From: Desulfobacteraceae bacterium | GTDB lineage: Bacteria; Desulfobacterota; Desulfobacteria; Desulfobacterales; Desulfosarcinaceae | Direction: 5' to 3' | NCBI GenBank assembly: GCA_027025615.1 | Contig: JALVQM010000407.1 | Location: forward strand, 1 to 10,341 | DNA length: 10,341 nucleotides | In this document: one piece after another, positions 1 to 6,610 of the stretch | Numbering within the stretch: the first letter of the stretch is position 1 | Layout of the letters: each line of letters begins with the position of its first letter | The notes under the pieces: generated by a model | What the model was told of the DNA's origin: nothing | What the model saw: the letters and a program-made list of their open reading frames with translations, nothing else | The model's database searches: none | Program-made: the position numbers and the translations under genes

Positions 1-1709
1 AAATCAAGGCGGTTGAAGCCGATCCCAAGATAACGGTCAAGACCGGAACGGTGGTAGCCCGCCTGGCAGGCCAGCCCGGTGATTTCACCGTGACCTTCAA
101 AAAGCCGGGCGAAAAGATCGAATTCGATGTGCCCTATCCTTTGCCCGAAGAGATGAAATACGACGAAAACGGCAAGGAGCTGGATGCTGAAAAACAGCAC
201 GAACTTTACCTTGAATACAACAAAGGCCGCCAGGATATCCTGGCTATCGATCCCAACGGTGAAAAGTTTGGAGCCGTAATATTGGCAGCCGGATGGCGCC
301 CTGCCGAGCTGGAAGGTGAAAAATACGCTCACCTTGGCTTTGGCGAAATCCCAGACGTAGTCACAAATACCCAGTTTGAAGAGATTGCCAGGCAGGGTAA
401 AATCCTGCGTCCGTCAGACGGCAAGGAAGCAAAATCGGTTGTTTTTGTCCAGAGCCCTGACAAGGATGAAGACGACAGCGATTTTGAATACGCAGGCTCT
501 GTAACAAGCATGGTTGCGCTGAAACAGGCCAAGTACGTCCGCCAGGATTATGACGACGGCAAGGCCTATATTTTTTATCAGCATATGCGTACCCCGGGTC
601 TGAGCGAATACTTTTACAAGAGCCTCCAGCAGGATCCGGGAATCTTCATGGCCAAAGGGCAAGTGGTATCGGTTTCCCGTAACGGCGACGGGTTGGTGGT
701 TGAAGCCACCAATACCCTGCTGGGCGAAAAGGTAAAGGTCAAGGCCGACATGGTGGTCCTGGCCGCCGGCATGGTACCGGTAACCGTTGACGACCCGGTG
801 GTTAACATGGCCTACCGTCAAGGACCGGCTTTCCGCGACATCGATCTTTTCAACGGTTATGTTGATTCCAACTTCATTTGTTTTCCTTATGAAACTCAAC
901 GCACCGGAATCTATGCCGCCGGAGCGGTGCGCCGCTCCATGACCATCGAGGAATGCCTGGAAGATGCCACCGGCGCAGCCCTCAAGGCCATTCAATGCCT
1001 TGAATCGGCCAACAGGGGGGTATCGGTCCATCCACGGTCCGGGGATATGACCTTTCCTGACTTTTTCTTTCAAAGATGTACCCAGTGCAAGCGCTGCACC
1101 GTGGAATGTCCTTTTGGAGCCCTTGATGATGACGAGCGTGGAACACCCAAACCCAACCCCACCCGTTGCCGGCGTTGTGGAACATGTATGGGTGCCTGTC
1201 CTGAGCGCATCATCGGCTTTGCCGATTACAACATCGACAGTATAGGTTCCATGGTCAAGGCGGTCGGTGTACCTTCTGAAGACGACTATACTGAACCACC
1301 CCTGCGGATTCTGGGTCTAGTCTGCGAAAACGATGCCTACCCGGCCCTTGATATTGCAGCCCTGAACAAGCTTTCGTATTCAGCCGATGTAAGGCTTATT
1401 CCGGTGCGTTGTCTTGGTTCAGTCAACGTCATCTGGATCAAGGATGCTTTGTCACAGGGCATGGACGGAGTCTTTTTGTTGGGCTGCAAGCATGGCGACG
1501 ATTACCAGTGCCATTTTGTGAAGGGAAGCGAACTTGCCGAAATTAGAATGAAAAAGATCGGGGATGCCTTGTCCAGCCTTGCTCTCGAAGAAGAGCGGGT
1601 GACCATGTTCCAGGTGGCCATTGATGAATATGACAAGATCCCCCAAATCATCAATGAGTTTGTGGATTCCATTGAAGAGTTGGGACCCAACCCCTTCAAG
1701 GGCTTCTAA
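1..1709 (+). CDS. qmoB: QmoB, quinone-interacting membrane-bound oxidoreductase subunit B (5' truncated)
   Basis: This is the C-terminal 568 residues of an HdrA-like flavoprotein. The frame is open to the window edge, so the real start lies upstream; QmoB is usually about 750 residues, so roughly 180 residues with the main FAD-binding fold are missing. Counting from the first full codon at base 3, a flavoprotein strand (GAVILAAGW, from residue 90) is followed by two ferredoxin-type 4Fe-4S motifs: C359, C362, C365, C369 and C389, C392, C395, C399, each last Cys followed by Pro. From about residue 435 comes an MvhD-like domain with conserved Cys (LVCEN, VRCLG, GCKHGDDYQC). In the Qmo complex, QmoA and QmoB are soluble FAD/Fe-S subunits carrying electrons between the membrane quinol pool and APS reductase. 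qmoC follows 83 bp downstream, and qmoA is expected upstream outside the window. The nearby qmoC and sat separate it from generic HdrA proteins. Confidence 0.93.
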   Translation, partial: IKAVEADPKITVKTGTVVARLAGQPGDFTVTFKKPGEKIEFDVPYPLPEEMKYDENGKELDAEKQHELYLEYNKGRQDILAIDPNGEKFGAVILAAGWRPAELEGEKYAHLGFGEIPDVVTNTQFEEIARQGKILRPSDGKEAKSVVFVQSPDKDEDDSDFEYAGSVTSMVALKQAKYVRQDYDDGKAYIFYQHMRTPGLSEYFYKSLQQDPGIFMAKGQVVSVSRNGDGLVVEATNTLLGEKVKVKADMVVLAAGMVPVTVDDPVVNMAYRQGPAFRDIDLFNGYVDSNFICFPYETQRTGIYAAGAVRRSMTIEECLEDATGAALKAIQCLESANRGVSVHPRSGDMTFPDFFFQRCTQCKRCTVECPFGALDDDERGTPKPNPTRCRRCGTCMGACPERIIGFADYNIDSIGSMVKAVGVPSEDDYTEPPLRILGLVCENDAYPALDIAALNKLSYSADVRLIPVRCLGSVNVIWIKDALSQGMDGVFLLGCKHGDDYQCHFVKGSELAEIRMKKIGDALSSLALEEERVTMFQVAIDEYDKIPQIINEFVDSIEELGPNPFKGF

Positions 1710-1741
1710 CGTCCGTATGGCCCACGTGACTGAAACAACGA

Positions 1742-1774
1742 GCGAGTATGATCCCTTGTCAAAAGGGCACTCGC
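1742..1774 (+). other. Intercistronic hairpin between qmoB and qmoC
   Basis: The 83-bp gap between the two genes holds a two-part stem. GCGAGT (1742-1747) pairs with ACTCGC (1769-1774), and inside it CCCTT (1753-1757) pairs with AAGGG (1763-1767) around a 5-base loop, with a 5-base bulge on the left side and one base on the right. It lacks a downstream T-run and ends only 6 bases before the qmoC Shine-Dalgarno sequence, so it is not a normal terminator. A role in mRNA processing, stability or translation of qmoC is inference. Confidence 0.45.
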
Positions 1775-1792
1775 CAAGTTAGGAGGTAGCAT

Positions 1793-2926
1793 ATGGCGGA
1801 TTCATATCTTGTCGAACCTGATGTCGGATTCATCAACGAGGTCGTCAAGCTGGGGGGGCAGGACGTCAAGAAGTGCTTTCAATGCGCAACCTGTGCCGTG
1901 GCATGCCCCATATCCCCTGACACCAAGCCTTTTCCGCGCAAGGAAATGCTGGCCACATCCTGGGGACTCAAGGACCGGCTGATAGGCAATGGTGATATAT
2001 GGTTGTGCCACAATTGTGGTGACTGCAGCACCCTGTGTCCCCGGGGAGCCAAACCGGGAGATGTCATTGCGGCCTTGCGGGCTTACGCGGTAAGCGAGTA
2101 TGCCAAACCCAAGGCCCTTGCCAAGGCGGTCAATGATCCCAAAAAACTCCCCATCCTGCTGGCAATTCCGGCAATAATTTTTATCGTCGTAGGCCTTGTT
2201 ACCGGTCTGCTCAACTTTTCGCCCGGCGGTGAAGAAATAGTCCACGCCCATTTCTTTTCAACCTGGCTGGTAGACCTGATAATGCTGCCTACGGCTGCTT
2301 TTGCCGTGGCGGTTTTTGCAAACGGCCTTAAAAATTTCATTGCCGACATGCATGCCAATGCCCTGCTGGAAGGCAAGACCGAAAAGGAAAAGATAGATCC
2401 GGCGGGTTTTATCCAGGCCCTGGTACGGGTTATTCCAACAATCCTGAAACATAACCGCTTCAACGAGTGCAGCGAAAACAAGGCCCGGGGTACGGCCCAC
2501 ATGATGGTTTTTTACGGGTTCCTGGGGCTGTTTATTGTAACCAACATATTTTTTGTTGTACTCTATGTATTCAAGATCCACGGCCCTTACTCTCAACTAA
2601 ATCCTGTCAAATGGCTGGCCAACGTGGCCGGTGTCGCCCTGGTAATCGGCAGCTTGCTGCTGATGAAAGAAAGAGCCTCAAAGAAAGATCAGGTTTCCAC
2701 TTATAAGGACTGGTTCCTGCTGGGCCTGGCGTTGAGCCTTGGCCTTACCGGACTTCTGGCTGAAACCACCCGTCTGGCGGGCATGGCAGGTCTGAGCTAT
2801 TTCATCTACTTTGTGCACCTGATGTTCGTATGGAGTCTTTTTGCCTACACTCCTTTTTCCAAGCTGGCCCATTTGGTTTACCGCACGGTAGCCATGGCCT
2901 ATCAGGAGTACAGCGGAAGAAAGTAA
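1793..2926 (+). CDS. qmoC: QmoC, membrane subunit of the quinone-interacting oxidoreductase
   Basis: A 377-residue fusion of an HdrC-like Fe-S domain and an HdrE-like cytochrome b membrane domain, which is the normal QmoC architecture and about the normal length. Two 4Fe-4S motifs lie at C28, C31, C34, C38 and C72, C75, C78, C82. About six hydrophobic segments follow, near residues 119-141, 155-178, 237-260, 277-295, 309-330 and 335-352. Histidines in or near them (for example H153, H187, H236, H342, H360) are candidates for heme b ligands; I cannot tell which are used. The subunit anchors QmoAB at the cytoplasmic membrane and takes electrons from menaquinol for APS reduction. The ATG at 1793 is preceded by a perfect AGGAGG (1781-1786) with 6-base spacing, which fixes the start. 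It is cotranscribed with qmoB and followed by a strong terminator. No qmoD-like gene follows it. Confidence 0.95.
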   Translation: MADSYLVEPDVGFINEVVKLGGQDVKKCFQCATCAVACPISPDTKPFPRKEMLATSWGLKDRLIGNGDIWLCHNCGDCSTLCPRGAKPGDVIAALRAYAVSEYAKPKALAKAVNDPKKLPILLAIPAIIFIVVGLVTGLLNFSPGGEEIVHAHFFSTWLVDLIMLPTAAFAVAVFANGLKNFIADMHANALLEGKTEKEKIDPAGFIQALVRVIPTILKHNRFNECSENKARGTAHMMVFYGFLGLFIVTNIFFVVLYVFKIHGPYSQLNPVKWLANVAGVALVIGSLLLMKERASKKDQVSTYKDWFLLGLALSLGLTGLLAETTRLAGMAGLSYFIYFVHLMFVWSLFAYTPFSKLAHLVYRTVAMAYQEYSGRK

Positions 2927-2961
2927 AACTCCAGCCGGAAAAAAGCCGACTGAAAACCGAC

Positions 2962-2994
2962 AAAAGGGCAGGGATTTATTCCCTGCCCTTTTTT
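2962..2994 (+). terminator. Intrinsic terminator of the qmo operon
   Basis: A perfect 13-bp stem (2962-2974 with 2980-2992, core GGGCAGGGA/TCCCTGCCC) encloses the 5-base loop TTTAT and ends in a run of T to 2994. It begins 36 bases after the qmoC stop. The A-run on the left arm means it could also act for transcripts arriving from the opposite strand. Confidence 0.93.
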
Positions 2995-3075
2995 ACCCGG
3001 ATTATGCACTTCAAATGCCTTTGTCCGCCCTCGGCCTCGCATCTTCGCCAAACTCGCCAACTGCAAAATCCGGGT
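2995..3075. repeat. Imperfect 14-bp inverted repeat between convergent terminators
   Basis: The arm at 2995-3008 (ACCCGGATTATGCA) is the reverse complement, with one mismatch, of 3062-3075 (TGCAAAATCCGGGT). The 53-base interior is CT-rich and shows no open frame of note. The pair sits exactly between the qmoC terminator and the sat terminator. No function is known to me. Confidence 0.5.
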
Positions 3076-3098
3076 TATACGCTCTACGCACGGGGTAT

Positions 3099-3136
3099 AA
3101 AAAAAGAGCGGCCGGACAATATTTCACCCGGCCGCT
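3099..3136 (-). terminator. Intrinsic terminator of sat
   Basis: GCGGCCGG (3108-3115) pairs with CCGGCCGC (3128-3135), plus one further A-T pair, around a 12-base loop. Read on the minus strand, the stem is followed by seven T (plus-strand A run 3099-3105). It begins about 35 bases after the sat stop codon. Confidence 0.9.
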
Positions 3137-3170
3137 TTGGTTGTAAAGTGGTATCAGCAAGTGAGGCGAA

Positions 3171-4445
3171 TTACTCGCCGGTAGCTGCCTTGTGGGTTTT
3201 TATCTCCACTTTTTCAGTCAGATTTTCGTAGTAATCACGCAGAATTTCAATTACCTCATCACGACCGAAGTGATCAGGCAGCTCGCCTCCTTCGGAAAGC
3301 AGCTTACGCAGCATGGTACCGGAAAGCAGAACCCGGTCCTCTTTGCCGTGGGGGCAGGTTCGCAGGGAAGCCATGCCGTCGCACTTGTAACAGTAGAAGG
3401 TCCAATCTATCTTCAGCGGTTTGCAAAGCAAGGCCTTGCCGGGCTCTTCCGGATACGGAATTTTATCAAAAATTGTTTGAGCTTCGAACATTCCGTAGAA
3501 ATCACCTACTCCGGCATGGTCCCGGCCGATAATCATCCGTGAGCATCCGTAGTTCTGGCGGAAAGTAGCATGCAGCAATCCTTCACGCGGACCTGCATAG
3601 CGCATATCCAGCGGGTAGCCGCCCTGGACAACGTTGTCTTCCACAAAGTAGTTCTTTACCAGGGTGTCGATGCACTTTACGCGCACATCGGCCGGGATAT
3701 CGCCCGGTTTCAGGTTACCCACCAGGGAATGGATATAGGTTCCGTCGCAAACTTCGATGGCGATCTTGCACAGGTACTCGTGGGAACGGTGCATTGGGTT
3801 GCGCAACTGCAGGGCAGCCACTTCCGACCATCCGCGTTCTTCAAAGATCTTACGCGATTCAGCCGGGCGATGGTAAATTCCGGCATACTTGGTCGGATAT
3901 TCACCTTCACTGAGCACCTTGACCGGACCGGCCAGGTTGAATTCCTTCTGGTTCATCACCATCTGGACACCGGGGTGATCTTCCTTGGCGATCTTCCAGA
4001 ATTCTTCAGCAGTCGGGGTGCCTTCACCCATGAACACTTTTTCGCATTCCCAGCGCTTGTCGTCGGCTGTTTCTTCCCAAACCTCCGCAACTTGCATGGT
4101 AGCCATGATTTCATCACCCTCTGGATCATAAAGGGCAACTTCATCGCCTTCCTTGATCTGCTCGGCATCTTCCCTGGAAACGTCAAGGGTTACCGGGACC
4201 GGCCAGAAAGTTCCATCAGCCAGCAGGTAGTTTTCGCAGACGCCTTTCCAGTCCGCCCGGGTCATGAAACCGGTCAAGGGGCTGAAACCACCGATACCGA
4301 TCATGATCAGGTCGCCTTTGACACGGGCTGAAATGGGAACCTTTTTCAGGTTCTGAGCCCTTTGAAGTTCGGCTTCCCTTTCTGCGCCTTCCAACAGGCA
4401 AACAGTCAGTCCCTTTCCACCATGGGGGGGAATCAATTGTGCCAT
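3171..4445 (-). CDS. sat: Sulfate adenylyltransferase (ATP sulfurylase), dissimilatory type
   Basis: A 424-residue cytoplasmic enzyme that makes APS and pyrophosphate from ATP and sulfate, the first step of sulfate reduction. The N-terminus (MAQLIPPHGG) is typical of Sat from sulfate reducers. The catalytic motif QLRNPMHRSH lies at residues 213-222 and GRDHAG at 307-312. Near the C-terminus, C352, C355, C364 and H366 form a set of the kind reported to bind Zn or Co in Desulfovibrio ATP sulfurylases. There is no fused APS kinase domain, as expected when APS is reduced directly. The ATG at 4445 is preferred because AAAGGAG (4454-4460) sits 8 bases upstream; an in-frame GTG at 4454 overlaps that ribosome binding site. 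The gene is monocistronic within the window, with its own promoter candidate and terminator, and converges on the qmo operon. Confidence 0.97.
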   Translation of the reverse strand: MAQLIPPHGGKGLTVCLLEGAEREAELQRAQNLKKVPISARVKGDLIMIGIGGFSPLTGFMTRADWKGVCENYLLADGTFWPVPVTLDVSREDAEQIKEGDEVALYDPEGDEIMATMQVAEVWEETADDKRWECEKVFMGEGTPTAEEFWKIAKEDHPGVQMVMNQKEFNLAGPVKVLSEGEYPTKYAGIYHRPAESRKIFEERGWSEVAALQLRNPMHRSHEYLCKIAIEVCDGTYIHSLVGNLKPGDIPADVRVKCIDTLVKNYFVEDNVVQGGYPLDMRYAGPREGLLHATFRQNYGCSRMIIGRDHAGVGDFYGMFEAQTIFDKIPYPEEPGKALLCKPLKIDWTFYCYKCDGMASLRTCPHGKEDRVLLSGTMLRKLLSEGGELPDHFGRDEVIEILRDYYENLTEKVEIKTHKAATGE

Positions 4446-4755
4446 TTGTTCCACTCCTTTCGATTCGATTTAATTTGTCTTTCTAGGATGCATCTAACTG
4501 ACGCTGTACATTCGGAAAAGAAGGTCCAAGGGATTTTATCTATTCGGGATACACCGGTTTGTCAAGTTCAATTCGTGCAGGGTGCCGGGAACAAAGAAAA
4601 ACCATAACATTCCAGCCAGGTACCTGAAAATGCATCCTGATATCAAAGGCACAGCGCTATCAATACAACTTCAGGTTTCAACGGAACAGGCAAACCTTGG
4701 ATTATGTTTAGAATTGAAATGCTATCCCGGAACGGCTTGGCTCCAGGGCAAAGGC
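4446..4755. other. Non-coding region upstream of sat
   Basis: About 310 bases between the sat start and the tRNA terminator. It holds the sat ribosome binding site, the sat promoter candidate, and a 9-bp inverted pair AGGATGCAT (4485-4493) and ATGCATCCT (4630-4638) that brackets the promoter. Short open frames here lack ribosome binding sites and similarity that I recognise. No riboswitch fold was recognised. Confidence 0.6.
4537..4565 (-). promoter_or_regulatory. Candidate sat promoter
   Basis: On the minus strand a perfect -35 TTGACA (plus 4560-4565) is followed after 17 bases by TAGATA (plus 4537-4542). The -10 match is weak, and the overlapping AT-rich run GATAAAAT offers alternatives with longer spacing. 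Either reading gives a leader of about 80-85 bases before the sat ATG. Confidence 0.5.
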
Positions 4756-4781
4756 AAAAAAGGCCTGCAAAACGGCAGGCC
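4756..4781 (-). terminator. Intrinsic terminator of the tRNA-Ser pair
   Basis: GGCCTGC (4762-4768) pairs with GCAGGCC (4775-4781) around a 6-base loop. On the minus strand it is followed by six T (plus-strand A run 4756-4761). It starts 8 bases after the CCA end of the tRNA-Ser(GCT) gene. Confidence 0.92.
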
Positions 4782-4789
4782 ATGACTTC

Positions 4790-4882
4790 TGGCGGAGAGA
4801 GAGGGATTCGAACCCTCGGTGCATCTTTCGACACACACTCGCTTAGCAGGCGAGCGCCTTCAGCCAGCTCGGCCATCTCTCC
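4790..4882 (-). tRNA. tRNA-Ser, anticodon GCT
   Basis: A 93-base type II tRNA with the CCA end encoded. The acceptor stem GGAGAGA pairs with TCTCTCC. The anticodon stem CTCGC/GCGAG holds the loop CTGCTAA, giving anticodon GCT, which reads AGC/AGU codons. A long variable arm folds as a 7-bp stem with a GAAA loop, as expected for serine tRNAs, and the T loop carries GGTTCGAATCC. It is second in a tandem pair, 12 bases after tRNA-Ser(TGA). Confidence 0.96.
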
Positions 4883-4894
4883 AAGAAAAAACTG

Positions 4895-4980
4895 TGGCGG
4901 AGGGAGTAGGATTCGAACCCACGGAGCTTTCGCTCAACGGTTTTCAAGACCGCCGCCTTAAACCACTCGGCCATCCCTCC
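4895..4980 (-). tRNA. tRNA-Ser, anticodon TGA
   Basis: An 86-base type II tRNA with encoded CCA. The acceptor stem GGAGGGA pairs with TCCCTCC. The anticodon loop CTTGAAA gives anticodon TGA, for UCA and related Ser codons. The variable arm GAGC-GAAA-GCTC is a clean 4-bp hairpin, and the T loop holds GGTTCGAATCC. It is the promoter-proximal member of the pair, and its start lies about 21 bases from the predicted transcription start. Confidence 0.96.
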
Positions 4981-5007
4981 CACCGGGATTTTCCCTCTAC
5001 CATCATC

Positions 5008-5034
5008 ATTATATAAGGTCAACGGTTTTGTCTG
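5008..5034 (-). promoter_or_regulatory. Candidate promoter of the tRNA-Ser pair
   Basis: On the minus strand a perfect -10 TATAAT (plus 5008-5013) lies 28 bases before the first tRNA base. CAGACA (plus 5029-5034), 15 bases further upstream, is a partial -35 match with short spacing. Confidence 0.55.
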
Positions 5035-5132
5035 CCGGCATAACAAATAGATCCATTTCCCTGTTGTCTTTCACCCCGCCGCCGTAACTGTCAGGGCGCA
5101 ACCCCGGGCCGCCGGTATGGAAACATTTCCAG

Positions 5133-5187
5133 GGCAACAGGCCATTGGAAACCATTTTATTTTTGCTGTACGATCCTGCCTGTTGCC
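5133..5187. repeat. Perfect 10-bp inverted repeat
   Basis: GGCAACAGGC (5133-5142) and GCCTGTTGCC (5178-5187) are exact reverse complements separated by 35 bases. The AT-rich interior and the lack of a T-run make a terminator unlikely; it may be a protein-binding pair or chance. Confidence 0.45.
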
Positions 5188-5357
5188 GGCTGTTAAAAAC
5201 CCTGTTGACAACCCCTGTTTTTGGTGCTTAGCTTCGCCGCATCTGTTGGTTTTGCCGGATAATCGACCAAGTCAAATTCATATTTTACCAATTCCGGCAC
5301 TTCCCCGAACTGCCGGAGGATAATACATATTTTATTAAATTGGAGCAGGAGATAACA

Positions 5358-5837
5358 ATGAAACAAAAATATGCCTTAATCCGGGACAACGACAACAAAA
5401 CCTTGGTCATTCGGGAATACGCCGAACTGGACAAGGAAATGATGTCTTTACTTTGCGAGGAATCCTATTCTCAGCAGGAATTGGCTGAGGCCCTGACAAA
5501 AGGGACCGAGGCACTTTTAGCGGTTATTCGAACAAACAATCTGTATCCTCCGTCAATATACGCCCTGCCGATTGCCGACGCCATCAAGGAAATGTTCCAG
5601 GACGAGGAAAAGCTTTCCGCCGAGCTTGTTTTCGACGACAAGGATCTTTTCATCAAAGAGGCTGAAATCCTGGAAGAAGAAACCGAAGAAGTGGCCGAAG
5701 AAGCCGTAGATGTTGATGAACTACTGGAAGAAGATGAACTCAGCGATGATTTCGATGAAAAAACGGTTATCAACAACATCAAAACATCCATCAAGGTAGC
5801 CGATGATGAACCGGGAGACCTTGATGAAGTCCCCTGA
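5358..5837 (+). CDS. Hypothetical acidic protein, 159 residues
   Basis: I do not recognise the family. The N-terminal half (MKQKYALIRDNDNK..., residues 1-90) looks globular with mixed composition. Residues about 90-159 are extremely acidic, with runs of Glu and Asp (for example ILEEETEEVAEEAVDVDELL), probably helical or disordered. There is no signal peptide, membrane segment or cysteine motif apart from one Cys, so it is likely cytoplasmic. The ATG at 5358 is chosen because AGGAG (5347-5351) lies 6 bases upstream; an in-frame TTG at 5340 lacks a site. Codon use matches its neighbours and the ribosome binding site is good, so it is probably a real gene. It stands alone and converges on the receiver-STAS gene. 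A role in partner binding through the acidic tail is inference only. Confidence 0.75.
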   Translation: MKQKYALIRDNDNKTLVIREYAELDKEMMSLLCEESYSQQELAEALTKGTEALLAVIRTNNLYPPSIYALPIADAIKEMFQDEEKLSAELVFDDKDLFIKEAEILEEETEEVAEEAVDVDELLEEDELSDDFDEKTVINNIKTSIKVADDEPGDLDEVP

Positions 5838-5852
5838 TAAATTTGTTTTATC
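5836..5852. other. Small AT-rich stem-loop overlapping two convergent stop codons
   Basis: GATAAA (5836-5841) and TTTATC (5847-5852) can pair around a 5-base loop. The stem covers the TGA of the acidic-protein gene and the TAA of the convergent gene. A second weak stem, GCCCTG (5854-5859) / CAGGGC (5869-5874), follows inside the minus-strand gene. Neither has a proper T-run, so termination here is uncertain. Confidence 0.3.
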
Positions 5853-6591
5853 TGCCCTGAATTGACGCCAGGGCTTCTTGCTCGCTTTCGTAAAGCGCCA
5901 TAAAACGATTAAGCCCTACCATTTTCAACAGCAAAATAAAATTGATTGACAGCCCGGAGACAGCAACGCTCAAAGGCCGGCTGCTGTCTCGACCCACAAG
6001 GCGGCTGAGAACTCCTATCCCTGCGCCGTTTACCGCAGCATTGGCAGAAAAAGCCAACAAAAGATCCTTTGAGCCGGCCTGACGGGCTTTGTCCACCAGC
6101 TTTGACAGGCAAGCCTCTTGTTTGCCCGTCAAAGTACCCTCGATACGGATCAGGCTGACCTGGTTGCGTGTTTCAAAGGTCAGACGACAGGTATTGGCCA
6201 TCGGGTTGGCCAGGCGCAGTTGAGCCCTTTCCAGGGCAGCCTCCAGGGCGACCCTGTCAATCGGTTTATTTATGAAGTCACTGGCGTCCAGGTTCAGGGC
6301 CTGCATCGCCAGGTCCATGTCTCCATGCCCGGTTATGACGATAACTTCTGTTTGGGGTGCCAGTTCCTTGATTTTCTTCAAAACCTCGATACCATCCATC
6401 TCGGGCATCTTCAAATCGGTGAAAACAATCTGGGGCTGATATTCCCGGACCAGTTCCAGACCCCTGGGGCCATTTTCAGCACAAACAACGTTATAACCGT
6501 ATGCTGAAAGGAACAGACGGAACATGGTCAAGGTTGGCTTTTCGTCATCTATTACAAGCACTGTAATTGGGGTTGACCTGGCTCTGTCCAT
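5848..6591 (-). CDS. Response regulator with receiver and STAS-like domains
   Basis: A 247-residue soluble signalling protein without a DNA-binding domain. Residues about 9-125 are a receiver domain with the complete active site: acidic pair D15/D16, phosphoacceptor D59 (FTDLKMPEMDG), T87 and K109 (NKP). Residues about 140-245 resemble a STAS domain (anti-sigma antagonist type) by the strand-helix pattern and a stretch ending in GIGVL. In SpoIIAA-like proteins the matching segment carries a phosphorylatable Ser (DSSG); here it reads NGAG (188-191), so the Ser appears to be missing. The output is therefore probably protein-protein interaction controlled by receiver phosphorylation. No histidine kinase gene is nearby. 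The ATG at 6591 has only a weak upstream GGGA. The gene is divergent from the large regulator gene. The receiver call is firm, the STAS call is moderate. Confidence 0.88.
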   Translation of the reverse strand: MDRARSTPITVLVIDDEKPTLTMFRLFLSAYGYNVVCAENGPRGLELVREYQPQIVFTDLKMPEMDGIEVLKKIKELAPQTEVIVITGHGDMDLAMQALNLDASDFINKPIDRVALEAALERAQLRLANPMANTCRLTFETRNQVSLIRIEGTLTGKQEACLSKLVDKARQAGSKDLLLAFSANAAVNGAGIGVLSRLVGRDSSRPLSVAVSGLSINFILLLKMVGLNRFMALYESEQEALASIQGR

Positions 6592-6610
6592 TGACGATCC
6601 CTATTGGTCG

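Larger units (their letters stand above)
4981..5357. other. Repeat-rich non-coding region between tRNA genes and the acidic-protein gene
   Basis: No convincing gene in 377 bases. It holds the tRNA promoter, four copies of CCTGTTG in either orientation (5060-5066, 5135-5141, 5179-5185, 5201-5207), a perfect 10-bp inverted repeat (5133-5142 with 5178-5187), and a 7-bp dyad TCCGGCA (5293-5299) / TGCCGGA (5311-5317). It ends in an AT-rich tract before the ribosome binding site of the next gene. No clear plus-strand promoter with both hexamers was found. Confidence 0.55.

Noticed and set aside
414..1073. 219-codon minus-strand open frame opposite qmoB
   Set aside because: Fully antisense to the Fe-S/FAD coding frame, with no ribosome binding site and no recognisable motif.
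3570..4331. 253-codon open frame on the plus strand opposite sat
   Set aside because: It lies wholly within the strongly supported sat gene, has no ribosome binding site and no recognisable domain; it is a shadow of sat codon bias.
4446..4454. GTG at 4454 as the sat start (three extra residues)
   Set aside because: It overlaps the ribosome binding site AAAGGAG, which is correctly spaced for the ATG at 4445; the N-terminus from that ATG also matches Sat relatives.
4643..5046. Short frames on both strands across the two tRNA genes
   Set aside because: They translate tRNA sequence and the terminator. Peptides such as GFEPT are the usual artefact of the T arm.
5293..5317. CCGGCAC...TGCCGG dyad considered as a sigma-54 promoter
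   Set aside because: The GG and GC dinucleotides are not at the required 10-base spacing (positions 5308-5309 are AA), so it is only a short dyad.
5117..5323. 68-codon frame upstream of the acidic-protein gene
   Set aside because: No ribosome binding site, composition unlike the neighbouring proteins, and it runs through the inverted repeats.
5471..5794. 107-codon minus-strand frame with long serine runs
   Set aside because: The serine runs are simply the antisense of Glu/Asp codons in the acidic protein; no ribosome binding site.
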